Source: Stephania yunnanensis (lineage: Eukaryota; Streptophyta; Magnoliopsida; Ranunculales; Menispermaceae). From it: 64,000 nt of DNA. The stretch covers positions 44,891,501 to 44,955,500 of the forward strand of contig CM077591.1 of the NCBI GenBank assembly GCA_039657365.1, given 5' to 3'. Of this stretch, positions 22,359-35,352 are shown piece by piece (position 1 is the first letter of the stretch; each line of letters starts with the position of its first letter). The position numbers and the translations under genes are program-made. The notes below the pieces were generated by a model. That model did not search any database and was not told the DNA's origin. It saw nothing but the letters and a program-made list of their open reading frames with translations.

Positions 22359-23170
22359 GTTAAGTAATAGATATTTGATATAGTATGTTCCTAAGTTCTT
22401 CTTCCATTTGATGCAAATGGTATTTGTTTATTTTTAAGGATATAATTAATGCATGTCATTAAAGTCATTGCTCGAAATCTACTGCTCAATCAATTAACAA
22501 TGACCCCATCTCTCAAGTTTTTGGTACTGAACACCAAGGTCGAGTGAGAGGCCTCGGTTTTGAAGTAGCTCCTATCGGTGTGGGTGCAACAACTCAAAAT
22601 AACGTTATCATCAAAGAACTTATAGGTCTGATAGAGAAGTATGAAGATTTATCTTCCTATGTTTACAATCATTATAAATAGGTACAAATTGATATTTTCA
22701 CCATACATGTATATATATTTATTTATATCGTGAACAATATTCATTCTTAAATTGTGTTGGTTACTTTTTATGATAGGGTCAACAAGGGGGGACGACCAAA
22801 CTTGTACATGCAAGGTAAAAAAAATACTAATCTATTGAACATAAGTGTTACGAATAATGAAACTTCATAATTTCTTAATGAAGCCACAAAACGAAAACTT
22901 TTCTAATATGTGTGGAATGAAGTGCAAGTTGATCGATTGGGTTGTTGGTACCCATATCATGGCAGAAGGAGAGATTGCAATAGATGACTAGCTATATGTT
23001 GTAGAAGGTGCTCCTATTGGGGTTGGATCTTACATGTTGTGGTTGCAAACATCCATTAACCACAATGCTTTGATATGGAGGACTTGAGCTAATACGAAGA
23101 GAAAAGGGCAAGGTTTAGGGGGATCAAGTCCATTGCCCAAACAACATCTCTTCATACCTAACATTTGAGG
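22359..23170 (+). pseudogene. CACTA second gene, 3' part (Transposase_24-like)
   Basis: After the solo LTR the companion gene resumes: DPISQVFGTEHQGRVRGLGF (22504-22563) is the family's DPIx-VFGxEHxGRVRGLG signature. A later block has MCGMKCKLIDW and VVGTHIMAEGEI (22910-22985), then YVVEGAPIGVGSYMLWLQTS and SINHNALIWRT (22995-23085). In-frame stops (for example near 22990 and 23089) and intron-like gaps separate the blocks. Together with 19282-20062 it forms one broken gene. Confidence 0.65.
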
Positions 23171-24824
23171 AAAGTACTTTTCGACAACTTGGTTCTACTA
23201 AAATAAACTTGTAGTGTCAATGAATTATTATTTTATTTTTAACTCATCTTAAGTTTTATTGAATGGGTTTGGGGGCGAGTTTATAAAGATGATCAACGGA
23301 AGGTAAAAGCGTTGGAGAATCTTATTTGATTTTGTGTTTTAATGAACTTTCTATTAGATGATCTATATTGCCGGTATAAATCGAACTGCCTTGCGCGATC
23401 TATATATATGTTTCATTTGCATTTGACGGATTAGTTTGATTGAGTGTGTTACTGTACTATTTACTTGTCATTGAAAAGTCTTTTTCTTTCTAGGTTTAGA
23501 GTTAAAATAGTACAAACTGCTTTGCTCTAGAAACTCTAAATAATTTGCTTTGGGAAGTAGATGGAAAAGATGGCCAATGAAAGGGGAGCCATGATCTTTA
23601 GTTAAGGAAAATGTTATTGATCTTTAGACAAGTAGATTTGTTTGTGGTCTTTTCTTGAATCGTTTCAAGTAGATTTAATTATTATTTGGTTTAGTAGCAC
23701 AGTTACATCAATTTCAATTTACTTGCTTATGTAATCTTAAAAACTTAATACGTAATGAGAAACTTGGGTAGATGTTGCATGTTTAAAATATCTTTGGATC
23801 CTCCATGATTCTATGTTGTTGTTGTATAATATGAATTAATTTGCGATACAATAGTTTGTCTTATAGTTCAATTATATACTTGTATTCTTAATCTCTGCTA
23901 TAGTTATATTACTCTTATCTAATACATTATCATCGGCTCCTAGCTAAATTAACCAATTCGGTTCCTTTGTTTTTCTAAGAAATTTTAAAGCATAAGTGGA
24001 TGAAAATGTAGAGATAATAATCTAATTGCATTGACCATTTTAAGTTTCTGCTCTTTGCAAGACTAATTTACAGTGGAGTGACTTTCTGCAGAAAATTGTG
24101 TGGAGTTTCAATTATTAGAAGGTAAATGTTTCTAATATATACATTTCACTCTTTAAAAAATATTAATTGTGTTAAATAGATTGATGACTCATCTGATTAT
24201 TGAAATTTTCGAAAAAGTTGTTATTATATATATGTTCATTATTATCCAAATTGGATACATAAATGGCTGTTTTTCTCCTGTAGAAATTATCCATGCATAA
24301 ATAGCTGCTTAAGTTATATCACCAATGTTAGGTAGAACTAGAACAATTCGCATCTAATGAAATCGCGACACTTCTTATATGTTCTTTTCTCAAGAGAATA
24401 AGTCACCACTTATAGAAGCACACTTCCTAGTATCTGAAAACTTTGTGGTAAACCTTATGAAGGTAGTCACCAATTATGGTTGGGCCTATCTCGCTGGAAA
24501 GAAAATGAATGTGTAGTCGATATTACCTTTTGTTTTTTGGAAGATCATTTTCTAATAAGCGAACCTTGCAAGACTAAATCCATTAGAGTGCCTTCTTGTT
24601 TGCATCATAACACTTTTACCTTTTGCAGGAGACCTTTTCTTGAAATTTATTTTGTGATATATCTACTTGCATCCAAAAAAGCAGTTGGAAGTTCCACTAA
24701 CACAAATGCGTGATTTAATGGTTGAATTAATATGATTGGAAGAACAAACATTTAAATCACGAACCACTCAATCGAATCTTAATAGTATTTTCAACTTATT
24801 CAGGATGTTAGATTATCTCTGTAG
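23171..24824. other. CACTA non-coding interior (intron or 3' region)
   Basis: AT-rich, with no recognised domain. A 77-codon frame at 24480-24713 has no family resemblance. It is bounded on the right by solo LTR-B copy c. Confidence 0.4.
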
Positions 24825-27260
24825 TGTGACAACCCCAAATTCCAGACCACCTTTCTACTCGCCATGTCGCATCCCATGTCAATTAGCCTTGCCATGTCAT
24901 GGCTAGTTTCTCCTTGATGCCTCACGACCTAACGAGTTGTTTACACTTTTCCAGCTAACCACAATTATGCTAACTAACCTTTACATAAGTATTAATAATT
25001 CAGTTAATAAGTTACTCAATTTATCAAGTTATATTATAATTTTACAACGTAAGTCTTTTAATGAGTAACTTATGCAATATTTAACAATCCCAAGTAATGG
25101 GAAACCCGACAAAAGATACCATGCATATGTCAAGGCAAGATAAGTATAACAAAAGTTTCATATACATTTAATCAGTGTTCTATGGTCCCCAAAACCCATA
25201 AAAAGTAAAATAAATACATACGGATATCACACACGAGATAGCTCCATAATCTAGAAGGTAGTCGTGCAGTACCTCCTTGCCTTTGCCCTTGCTCGTCGAA
25301 GGATCTGCACTCAGTCACCTAACAAATATAGTGACAATTCCAGTGACTAAAATCCTAAGAGAAGTCCACACAATATTTACGAAATAAAATTGATAAACTA
25401 TGAGACATGCGAATATAACTCCTGGCAATAGTACATCATATTCCCATGAATGTAGGCAACATACAACAAGCAAACGCGGTAGCATGAAATAAATAAATAG
25501 TACATACATGTTAAACCAGCTTAGAAATAAAGCATTAATTAGTAAACATCTGTATAATCACGAGAAAGCCCTAACCTACACTTGCTAGTAATCGGTAAAT
25601 CAAATAGGAACTATGTATATACTTATAGGCTTATAATGTCTAAACCCCAACTTTAGTCACTGGATGAACCCCTCCAGACGCTATTTCAAGTCAAGGGAAC
25701 ACCCTAAATCCCTTACGACAGTCATAGATATATTCTACTGCCGTCGACATGGGCACTGAACACAAGTAACCCGTGCAAGCGATTTAGCCACAACCAATAT
25801 ACACACAAATCGAATAGGAGTGAAAACCCCCGTAGCCTACCAGCAGTCACATATGAAATACGATATCGATAAATCAAAATCATGAATTTTGTGAAGCATT
25901 CTCGAGGGTCTTACGCACCTCAATATGTGCGCCTACTTCCCCGGACTCCCGTAGTAGATCCGACTAGCTCCGCGATACCCGAGCTATGGTCCCCTAAGTC
26001 TCTGAAGTCCTATTTTACATATTTAGTATGTTTATAGGGGTTTAAGATATGTATTAAGTTAAAAATCCCAAAATAGTCCTTTATGTTCAGTTTATGTCTG
26101 TTGTTAGCACGTTAAGGGAATAGCGCATCGCTCTTGGTGAAAGATGTAGCGTGTTACTATTAGTAGGAAACCCAGAACGATTAGAGCATTAACTGTTCCT
26201 GGTAGCACGCTACATAGCCTTTGGGACAGAATTCTCAAGTCGAGAATTCCGTATTTTCCCTTCAATTTGGCTACTTAAACCTATCTAATACACTCCTCAT
26301 ACCCGATTTACTCTAAAATAGTAACTACACGACCTCAGAACAATAATTTGATCAAAACTTCCAACAAATAAGTTCATAGATAGAGGAGATGATGATTACC
26401 TTAGTTTAATTCTTTGATTTTTCCACTAAAGCCTTGAATTCCAGCTCTCTCGCAACCTCCTTCTTCTTCTCCAACAAACTTATATGATTTGGTTTTGTTT
26501 TCATTCGCATGGTTAATGTTATATACATTAAGGTGAGCTTGATTCTTGGCCATTAATCTTCATGTTTTTATGTATCTCGAGGTTCATCTAGTGATCCATC
26601 TCTTTCCATGTATCCCACTAACTCCCACTAACTTAAACTTAAGTGACACCATTTTGTTACTTACATGGCTCCTAGATATGCTAATGTGTATCTTAAGACA
26701 AATCATATGGTTTTTATAAATTAACCAAAACTATAGGCCTTTATTTATTTTAATTTGATAACATTAACTTAGGCCCATTTTACTACATATGGTTAGTGTT
26801 TTATTAATCAAAATTAACCAACTTGTAGTACCACTAACCTTTGACTACCCAGTACTCGGTGCCTAGCGTCTCGATACGCATTTCGAGGCACGCCATATCC
26901 TATTGTTTAAATTTGGTCTTTGGTTACATTACCCATTTTAATTGATTTAATATTCATCTTTACATGGATTAGTCGAGCTTCCTAGCATACCCGTAGTTCG
27001 CCTACCCCAAATTTGTGTTGACACACCTTTCGAAGTGAACATCTGTCCCATAATCTCGCCTGATAGCAACATATACACATGCGGTGTAATATAATAATAA
27101 TAAATTTAAAATCCACATATATACAACCACCATCAAAAAATAACATATTTCCTCGGTTCTCTTGTCTGAGTCAATTGAATTGTCCTGTTAATGCCCAAAT
27201 TACGACAATTAATCTTTGAGATTAATGCTAATCCTAGTTTAATTAATTTAGGCCATTACA
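24825..27260 (-). mobile_element. Solo LTR-B copy c inside CACTA
   Basis: 2,436 bp in minus orientation, from TGTGACAACC to GGCCATTACA. The immediate flanks TGTAG (24820-24824) and CGTAG (27261-27265) form a 5-bp target duplication with one C/T change, so this is an independent insertion later reduced to one LTR. It aligns in reverse with copy b (20063-22358), including the terminal block with GGATGCGACGTGG. Confidence 0.85.
26103..26215. repeat. TTAGCGCGCTAA cluster in LTR-B copy c (degenerate)
   Basis: Five weakened copies (TTAGCACGTTAA, ATAGCGCATCG, GTAGCGTGTTAC, TTAGAGCATTAA, GTAGCACGCTAC). Most changes are C-to-T or G-to-A at CpG positions. The GAATTC hairpin lies just outside (26229-26249). 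Confidence 0.75.
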
Positions 27261-28161
27261 CGTAGATTTTTGGTTCTACTCAAATTTCTTTTTGTTGTCT
27301 GTGTATTGGAGAAATCTGGTGTCTTTTATATATAAACTCTGTTCGAAAAGAAAATAAAGAAAAAAAAAGCGAAAGATCCAATATAAGCAGGGGAGATTAG
27401 AGGCAATCGTTTGCGTGATTTCCCTGCACATATTATGAATACACGGTTTATTTTTTTTTAGAAATGGAGGCAAGTTTCGAATAGTTATATTAATCATAAA
27501 GTTAGATACACTAGAGTGGTTGTTTACCCTCTATGCTATTATATGAATACAAGTTTAAAGCCATTAGTTAGAAAATAATGCCCTTCTGTAGTGTAAATTG
27601 AGCATGGATTGGATACTAGTTTGTGAAAAACTTAACTTAATTGGTCTCAGCTAATTTTGTAAGCTACTACTTAAGCGAATCATTTGAGTAATATTCATGC
27701 ATCTACAATTTGTATTTTATTTTTACTATCATTATAAATGTTTCCTTTAACTAGCCAAAGTTATATATATGCCTTGTCGCATAAATGTCTACTGTTATTT
27801 GTGATCATCTGCATTCTTTATTTGTAGGATTCAAAATCAGTAGAATCAGCAACAACTACACCAGTTACTTTAGTGCAGCCTGCTCAAAATGTAGATAGTC
27901 AGATGGTGAGCAACAACAAACTGGTTTTGGAAATGTAGAAGTTGTCGTAGAAAACTACGAATTTCTATATTTCTTTAAGTGGTAGCTATCAATTTGTTCT
28001 TTTATTGATTGGTTGTAAAACACTGCGAATTTTTTGATGGAATAACAATATTCCGAGTGGGATGTAGATTTGTTATATTTTCATTTGGAAACGAAAATTA
28101 ATAATTGACATTTTCAGCTATTAATTTTTTTAAATGACATTTGATAGGGATTTAAAACCCC
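27261..28161 (+). other. CACTA 3' interior with a possible last exon
   Basis: Mostly AT-rich. A TTTGTAG acceptor near 27828 precedes a short open stretch (DSKSVESATTTPVTLVQPA, 27829-27900) that could be the last exon of the CACTA companion gene. The rest, up to the 77-bp repeats, shows no coding signal. Confidence 0.35.
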
Positions 28162-28237
28162 TATGTAAACCTCGAAAGTATTATTAGCGGTTTGAAACCC
28201 CTATGAAATCGCTAATATTCATAGGGTTAGCAACCCC
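28146..28237. repeat. 77-bp palindrome-bearing repeat, left remnant
   Basis: One full unit beginning TATGTAAACC at 28162, with GTTTGAAACCCC dyads. It stops at ACCCC (28233-28237), where the copia element begins. The next unit resumes at 37246, so the array was split by that insertion. Confidence 0.8.
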
Positions 28238-30096
28238 TTGAAACCACACCTAAGAGGGAGGTGAATTGGGTGTATCGAGAAATTATCACCTTTTAAAAAA
28301 ATTTAACAATAAAGATGCTATATGCTCACTCAAACGCAAGAATGAATGCAATGCAAAATGAAGGAGATAGTAGAGATGGAAATTTATAGTGGTTTGATCC
28401 AATGATCTACATCCACTACTTAACCTCCCTGGTTAGGATTTTCAAACCCCCGCTTATATCGCTAATAAGTGTTACAACCTTAGCGTACAAGCATAGAATG
28501 TCTAATCACCAATTATGACTTCCTACCTAGCCGCAACTAGGGTTTATTCCTAGCCTCAACTACGTCTTTCCTTCGACTTAGATCCCACTAAGTCTTACAA
28601 TCAGTCACTTACAAAGAATAAATGAAATTAATCAAATTCACATTGCAAAGTAAATCGGGACTAAATTCAAATATAAGCAAGCCTTCTAGAGCCTAACCAC
28701 TCTAATGCATGCAAGTATGAGAACAAATAAGAAATGCAAGTATATCAATAATTTTGTGCAAATCTCAAATATGAAACCATTTCAAATGTATCCATTAAAA
28801 CAAATCCGATTTCAAATCCAAATAGCAAGAAGTTTGATAAAAATCAAGTTAAAGTGCAAACTCTTGTCCAAATCAGTCATGGGGTTTAGTAAATCAAGTT
28901 TAAGTGTAAAAACATAGAAAAATGTATTCAAGAACATAACAAATGGTTTCCGCAAGTTAAGCACACAAAAATATGAAATTTAAGCACAAGAAAAGCTAGG
29001 AAATCGAACTTTCTTCCAACCCCGAGAGAGTGATTTGAAAATAAGTTTTGGAGTGGATGTCGTGAGCTTTAGAACACCTTAATAACGTTGGTTTCGAAAG
29101 TGATTCGGTTGCCTCGAATGATTACAAGTGATAGCACACAAAATCCAAGCTTCTTCTTTGAAAATATGATCACCATTTGGTTTTCCTGCTTGACAAGACA
29201 ATAAAATGTTCTAGGTAGTTTGAGGATATTCTACATTCCTTCTTAACAACTTTTGACCGTTCTAGAGATCCGAGGGCTCAGATTTGATCATCTATTCAAA
29301 CTAAAGCGTGATTTTCAGCTTTATGAAAAAGTTGTCAAAAAAGCAATTAGCGTGCTAATATTGGGACCTAGAGCGCTAATCCTCTAAGCTAGTGCGCTAA
29401 TACTGAACATTAGCGCGCTAACTCTACAATTAGCATGCTAATATAACTATTAGCACGCTAGCAGTCAGGGGCCTCAAAATAAATATTTTTGGCCTTAGAG
29501 TTAGTGACCCCTTATCGCGTCCGGGACCCTATCAAACCTCTTATAACATGTTATACATGATTGTTAAGGGTCATAGAACATGTTTAGGTGGTCTAGATGT
29601 TTTCACAAATCTCGAAAATGGAAAATCCCTGTTTCATAAATTACATAGGGGCTTTTATGCAAATACACAGTTTTTCATTTTCAAAAATTTCCACAATTGT
29701 TTTTAAAGTACGATGTGAATATGAAAACATGGTTTCAAATAATTTGAGCCTATAAGATCGATTCAAGTGGTGAATTTCATTTAAAACTCAAGTGATCGCT
29801 TGAAATTTGAAAAGCGATTTGAAAAACATGATATGCATGAACTAATGTATTAGGCTTGCTTAAATAAACTTGTGTACCTTGCATCAATGTTACAATATGT
29901 AATATGATATTTTGTCTTTGTTTTCATGTGTGGACTGAATCTTGAACTTGTATAGCTTGAACACTTGAGATGTGATATTCTACAAACTTTGACTAATAGA
30001 AACACACTTGATAAACATATTAGTATAATTTCGCTTTATTTTTTTCCATCAAAATCCTGAGTGGAGTAATTGTGGCTAACCACTTAGTCCCACAAT
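28238..30096 (-). repeat. Copia 3' LTR
   Basis: Begins TTGAAACCACACC and ends GTCCCACAAT on the plus strand. It aligns along its whole length with 35353-37240, with indels, at roughly 88-92% by eye. It carries a cluster of the TTAGCGCGCTAA palindrome. Confidence 0.9.
29347..29461. repeat. TTAGCGCGCTAA cluster in copia 3' LTR
   Basis: Six copies: TTAGCGTGCTAA, AGAGCGCTAAT, CTAGTGCGCTAA, TTAGCGCGCTAA, TTAGCATGCTAA and TTAGCACGCTAG. All but one differ from the palindrome by CpG-type transitions. Confidence 0.9.
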
Positions 30097-30115
30097 CTCC
30101 CCCTTTTTGATGGTA
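30097..30115 (-). promoter_or_regulatory. Copia polypurine tract
   Basis: On the minus strand a purine run (CAAAAAGGGGGAG) directly precedes the 3' LTR, the expected plus-strand primer for reverse transcription. A second CCCCCTTTTGAT copy lies near 30213. Confidence 0.8.
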
Positions 30116-30704
30116 ACAAACAATGTGAACTTGAAAATAAAAAATGAAATTGACGTGTATTCATATCCATAGTGCAATTTCAAACAATCTCAAGTTCAAC
30201 GCATACATTTCTCCCCCTTTTGATAACATCAAAAAGTGGGGCCAAGCTCCCCCTCACAACAAGCATAACCGAAAATGAAGCACAAATGTAACAATAACAT
30301 AATGGGTGGAGGACTCCCCCTAACTACATGCATATTCCAAGACATAAACAGGTGTATCAATGAAAGTCATTCACATGCAACCAATGTAGGGCAGTGAACA
30401 AAAGCATAATAGTAACTCAGAGATACGCGAAAAAATCCTCATGATATTAAATGATGAAAATGAACATTAACATAGTTGTGGCCTAAATAGCTGAGTCTAC
30501 AACATAGCAAATGTACATCAAAACAATGAAGAGTGTCATAGATGAGCCTAGTGCTCCCCCTTATTGACAAAGAAAGTAATGTAATTTACATAGGGATCGC
30601 GGGAGAGTTGATGGAGGGGACGAAGAACCAAGAGGAGATGAGTGGTGTGTGAAAATAAGAATTTAGGGTAAAAAATAGTGATATACTGGTCCTGACCGAA
30701 TGAG

Positions 30705-30845
30705 ATTAGCGCTAATGATAGAATTAGCGTGCTAATTATACCGATAAGTGATCTAGGCCAGGGGTGATTAGCGCACTAGGTCCTTGAATCAGAACGCTAG
30801 TCAGAGACAATAAGCGTGCTAATTATCAGACTTAGTGCGCTAATT
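30705..30845. repeat. TTAGCGCGCTAA cluster in copia internal region
   Basis: Six variants (ATTAGCGCTAAT, TTAGCGTGCTAA, TTAGCGCACTAG, GAACGCTAG, TAAGCGTGCTAA, TTAGTGCGCTAA) between the end of pol and the polypurine tract. This cluster is separate from the ones in the LTRs. Confidence 0.85.
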
Positions 30846-30953
30846 GCTCTCTGGAATTTGAAATTAAATTTTTTGAGTTTTTGACGGACAACTCCGATTC
30901 ACCTCATACTTCATGGACACTTCACTAACAACATATAAAAAGGATTGGAACAA

Positions 30954-33720
30954 TTAAAACATGTGTAGAAGGTCCGATTCACGAAACATGCCTAATTCAC
31001 GCCGAATCTTAGAAAATTTGTCTCTAGGCAATGGCTTAGTGAATATATTAGCTAGTTGGTCCTCTGTGGGCACGTGGATTAGTTTAACATCGCCCTTTTG
31101 GACGTGATTGCGAAGGAAATGGTGTATAATCTCAATGTGCTTAGTGCGGGAGTGTAACACCAGATTTTTTGATATGTTGATTGCACTTGTGTTATCACAA
31201 TAAATTTTAGCACAATCAACTTGGATTTAGTAATCCTCAAGTTGTTGTTTCATGTACAAGACTTGAGCATAAAAACTTCTAGCGGCCACATACTCGGATT
31301 CGGCTGCAGACAAAACAACCAAATTTTTCTTTTTGCTAAACTTGATATAAGTGGATTTTCTAGCAAATTAAAAAACTCAAAAGTACTTTTCCTATCTATT
31401 AGACTACACGCATAGTCGGAATCAAAAAAGCTTCAGAGTTCGAAACTTCTAGATTTGTTGAACCACAATCCTAAATCTTATGTCCCATTAAGATAATGAA
31501 ACATACGCTTGACACATTTCAAGTGAGATTCCTTAGGTTTGGATTGAAATCTAGCACATAAACACACACTAAACATAATATCGGACCTACTAGCAAATCT
31601 ATGAATTTTCCTAGTTGGTCTTTGTCTAGTTTGACGGTGGAGCTACTAGGAGCGTCACATGCTTTGAAATTTTCAAATTTGAATTTCTTTAGAATGTCTC
31701 TCACACGCTTCGCATGGTTTACGAAAATGTCATGTTTGGATTGCTTAATTTGCAAACCTAGGAAGTATGTTAGTTCATCCATCATGCTCATTTCAAATTC
31801 ATTGGTCATCAATGATGAGAATTCATCACATAAACGTGTATTGGATGACCCAAAGATAATATCATCTACGTAAATTTGAACAAGTAGCATGTCACACTTT
31901 GTCAAGTAGAAATGCACTAAGTTGGTCATACCAAGCTCGAGTAGCTTGTCTCAATCCATACAAGGCCTTTTGAAGATGATAACCATAACTTGGATGATCA
32001 TGGTCTTCAAAACCCGATGGTTGTTCTACATATACCTTTTCATTGATGAAGCCATTTAAGAATTTACTTTTAACGTCCATTTGGTATAGTAGAAATCCAC
32101 TGTAGCAAGCATAAGCAAGCAATATCCAAATTGCTTCTAGTCTTGCTACCGGTGCAAAGGCTTCCTCAGAATCAATTCCTTCCTTTTTATTATAGCCTTT
32201 TGCAACCAACCTAGCCATGTTCCTTACAATCTCACCCTTCTCATTCTTTTTATTTTTAAAGACCTTTTTGGTGCCTATGATAGTATGGTCTTTAGGTCTA
32301 GGTACTAGTGTCTATACTTTAATCCTAACAAAACGACCTAGTTCATCTTGCACAGCAATGATCCAAAACTCATCACCTAAGGCATCATCTATCTTGGTGG
32401 GCTCGGTTTGTGATATAAAAGCTATGTGTCCCTCATCTCGGTGCAATGATGACCTAATGGTTATTCCTTTGTTTATATCACCTATAATTTGTTGGTAGGG
32501 ATGGCCTATAAGAAGTCTTTAGTTCTTAGGTGCACTAAGTTCGGGTTCCACTCTCACCTCAACCTCTTGACTATTGAATTTTTGGCCTAGGGTGACATCA
32601 TCATCATCATCAATCCTCAATTTTTCCAAGGTATGTATCATTTCCACTTTGGGATCTACTTCATCAAATTTGACATGAATAGACTCCTCTATGGTTTTGG
32701 TTGATCTATTGAACATTCTATATGCTTTGCTATGCATGGAGTCACCTAGAAAGTTTCACACATTTGACTTTGGGTCAAATTTTTCTAAATTATCCTTATT
32801 ATATAGAACATAGCAAGTGCAACCGAACACCTTGAAGTAACTTATGTTAGGCTATCGGTCTTTCCATTGTTCATAAAGAGTCCTTTTCACTTGCTTTCAG
32901 ACATTTACCTTATTAAGAACAACGCCATGTTAATGGCTTTCACCCGAAAATGCTTAGCTCTATTGTACTAATTTAGGATGGTCTTACACATATCATAGAG
33001 GACCCTATTCTTTCTTTCTACAACTCCATTTCGTTGTAGTGTCCTAGGAGAAGATAGTTGGTGTGTGTATCCTTATTTAGCACAAAACTCCTCTAAGTTC
33101 CTATTGACAAACTCGCCACCCTGATCGCTCCTAATAACGGTAATTTTATACCCCTTCTCATTCTCAACCAAAGCACAAAATTTCGCAAACACATCAAACA
33201 CTTTATGCTTATAAGCTACAAAATAAACCCATGTAAACTTAGTAAAATCATCAACAATGACAAAGCAATATGATTTACCCCCTAGACTTTGTGTTTGGGT
33301 GGGTACAAACAAATTCATATGGATAAGTTCCAATGCTCTAGTCACATCACTTGTTACTTTCATCTTAAATGACGATTTCGCTTACTTATCAAGGATACAA
33401 GGTTCACATTCCTTGTCTTTCTTATAAGTGCATTTAGGTAATGCATTTTGATGATTCAAACATGATATGAAATCCTATGTCACATAATTGACTAATGCTA
33501 AGTAAGTTATGTTTCAAACCATCAACAAGAAAAACATTAGAAATAGAAAGTAAATCGTTACCAACGGTTCCAAGGCCTATAACCTATCCTTTATTGTTGT
33601 CCCCAAACGTGAGCTTTCCACCATCATGCCGCATCAATTCAATGAATTGATGTGCATCTTCGGTCATGTATCTTGAGCACCCACTATCCAAGTACCATGG
33701 GGTTCTCTTCCTTTCAACCT
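30954..33720 (-). pseudogene. Copia pol: integrase, reverse transcriptase, RNase H (broken)
   Basis: Minus strand. Integrase is at 33363-32950: FVIVDDFTKFTWVYF (first Asp), IRSDQGGEFVN (second Asp), a TAA after EEFCAK, then NGVVERKNR (Glu). Upstream, C-x2-C of the integrase zinc region is visible near 33400. RT is at 32218-31519: EEAFAPVARLEAI, YQMDVKSKFLNGFI, the intact YVDDIIFGS active site and LTYFLGLQIKQ; a frame change near 31900 splits it. The RNase H end is at 31160-30954 (HFLRNHVQKGDVKLIHVPT, ANIFTKPLPRDKF). A replication polyprotein of a retrotransposon in the cytoplasm/nucleus is implied, but stops at several points prevent full-length product. Confidence 0.85.
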
Positions 33721-33802
33721 ACACAATGGGAAAAACACTAAATTTTGGTGCCCAAACATCTTTAGGTCCGAGAAAGTTAGTATCATAAACGTTCTTAACT
33801 AC

Positions 33803-35206
33803 CTATGCTAGTCTACCCATTTTGGCCTTTTGTAACGCACATTTCCTAACCGCATGAGACGTATTGCATTTTGAACATCTACAGGCATCATCTAGCAATT
33901 TCTTGTAACTCGACAAGTTCACTTCGTAGCCAATGCCTCTCTTGTTGAGTGCACATCGTTGTGCTCCTAACATCATGTCAAACATCTCTCTACTATTGGT
34001 GAACTTGTGCACCATGCTAGTCCAGGTCTCTACTTCCTTGACTAAAGCATCTCTCTCCTTTAGGACTTCATTCAAGTCGCTTCAGAGATCATTAATGGTA
34101 TCATTTTGTGACTAAATCTCACTAATCGCTATGGTCAAGCCCTTTATAAGTTGTTTGGTATTTTTGACCTCCTTTTCTAACTCTTTCCTATGCTCATCAA
34201 CATTAAGAACATCATCCAAATAATCAACATCATCAAAATTGAAATCGTTAAAGTTTACCTCACTTTGTGCCATGAGACAAAGTAATTCTTTCTCACTTTT
34301 CGATTCAGATTTGAAACTTGATGAAGATGAATCATCCCATGTCGCCTTGAAGCTCTTCTTGCCTTTCTTCTTGTCCAACACCTTCTTGGACTTGCATTCC
34401 ACCTTGATGTGGCCCGGTTTGCCACAACTGAAACATATGGTCTCACTTGACTTTCCTCCCTTGCTTCCACTCTTGAACTTCTTATTGTACTTGTCTCGCT
34501 TGTACATAGCCTTGTTGAGCTTTCTTGAGAGCATGGATACTTCCTCGTCAAGATCATTATCATCACCAGATTTCTTATCTTCAATGACCTCGACCAATGG
34601 AGCCGATGGGCTGTTTTGCTTCAGAGTAATTTCTTTTCTTGAACTCTTAGTACCCCTACTCAATGCTTCCAATCTAGCTTGGTCCTTTAGCTCGAATTCA
34701 TGGACCGTTAGCTCTCCAGACAAGGCATCAAAAGTGTACTCTCCAAGGTTGATAGCATACTTCTTAGCATCCCATTCCTTAGGCAAGCCTTTAAGGAATT
34801 TGTACACCAAAGTCTCTTGGTCATAATTCTTTCCAAGATTCTTGATCTTATTCAAGAGCTTAGAGAACCGAGTGGTGGCGATGGATTTGTCTTCATCATA
34901 GCCAACTCGGAAAGTCTCATAGTACCCCTCAAGGATTCTCAACTTTGTCTTCTTCATTTGAAGTGTAACTTCATAGTGTACCCCAAGCTTCTCCCACACT
35001 TCCTTGATCATTCGAAAAACACTAACATGGTTGAATTCATTCTCACATAGCGCGTAAACCAAATGATTCGTGGCTTGATCATTTAAGAGCTCAATCTTGG
35101 ACTCCTCAGCGGTGTATTCTCTCGCAGGCTTGTCCGGTGGATTCTCAATTGAGTCCCACAAAAGATACTTTACGCCCCAATGTAGAACATCATCTTTACT
35201 TTCCAA
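33803..35206 (-). pseudogene. Copia gag (UBN2/DUF4219-type) with CCHC zinc knuckle
   Basis: The first frame (35206-34112, 364 residues) starts MESKDDVLHW and carries the copia gag core (LVYALCENEFNHVSVF, MIKEVWEKLGVHYE, KFLKGLPKEWDAKK) and a perfect C-x2-C-x4-H-x4-C knuckle, CFSCGKPGHIKVEC (34434-34393). It ends near 34112. A second frame (34075-33803) continues with a coiled-coil-like stretch, LGAQRCALNKRGIGY and a second Cys-rich patch (CRCSKCNTSHAVRKC). The two belong to one original gag separated by a stop. The core gag is thus largely intact, unlike pol. Confidence 0.85.
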
Positions 35207-35340
35207 TAAGCATAGTTGGTTCCATCAAAACACGGAGGCCTATTCAAGGTTGCTTTCCCTAAGATGAGACGGATCTAAAGTTTGCATCCTCTCACAAAAA
35301 CACCCAAAGATATGTTAGTAACACGTTGAGCAATATCCCG

Positions 35341-35351
35341 CTTTGATACCA
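35341..35351 (-). promoter_or_regulatory. Copia primer-binding site (initiator tRNA-Met)
   Basis: Read on minus, TGGTATCAAAG follows the 5' LTR end (GGTTTCAA) after one spacer base. It differs from the canonical complement TGGTATCAGAG by one transition. Confidence 0.85.
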
Positions 35352-35352
35352 A

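Noticed and set aside
20058..22363. Five-base target duplication for solo LTR-B copy b
   Set aside because: AATTA on the left and GTTAA on the right differ at too many of five positions to be called.
34239..34826. 195-codon plus-strand frame
   Set aside because: Antisense shadow of the copia gag.
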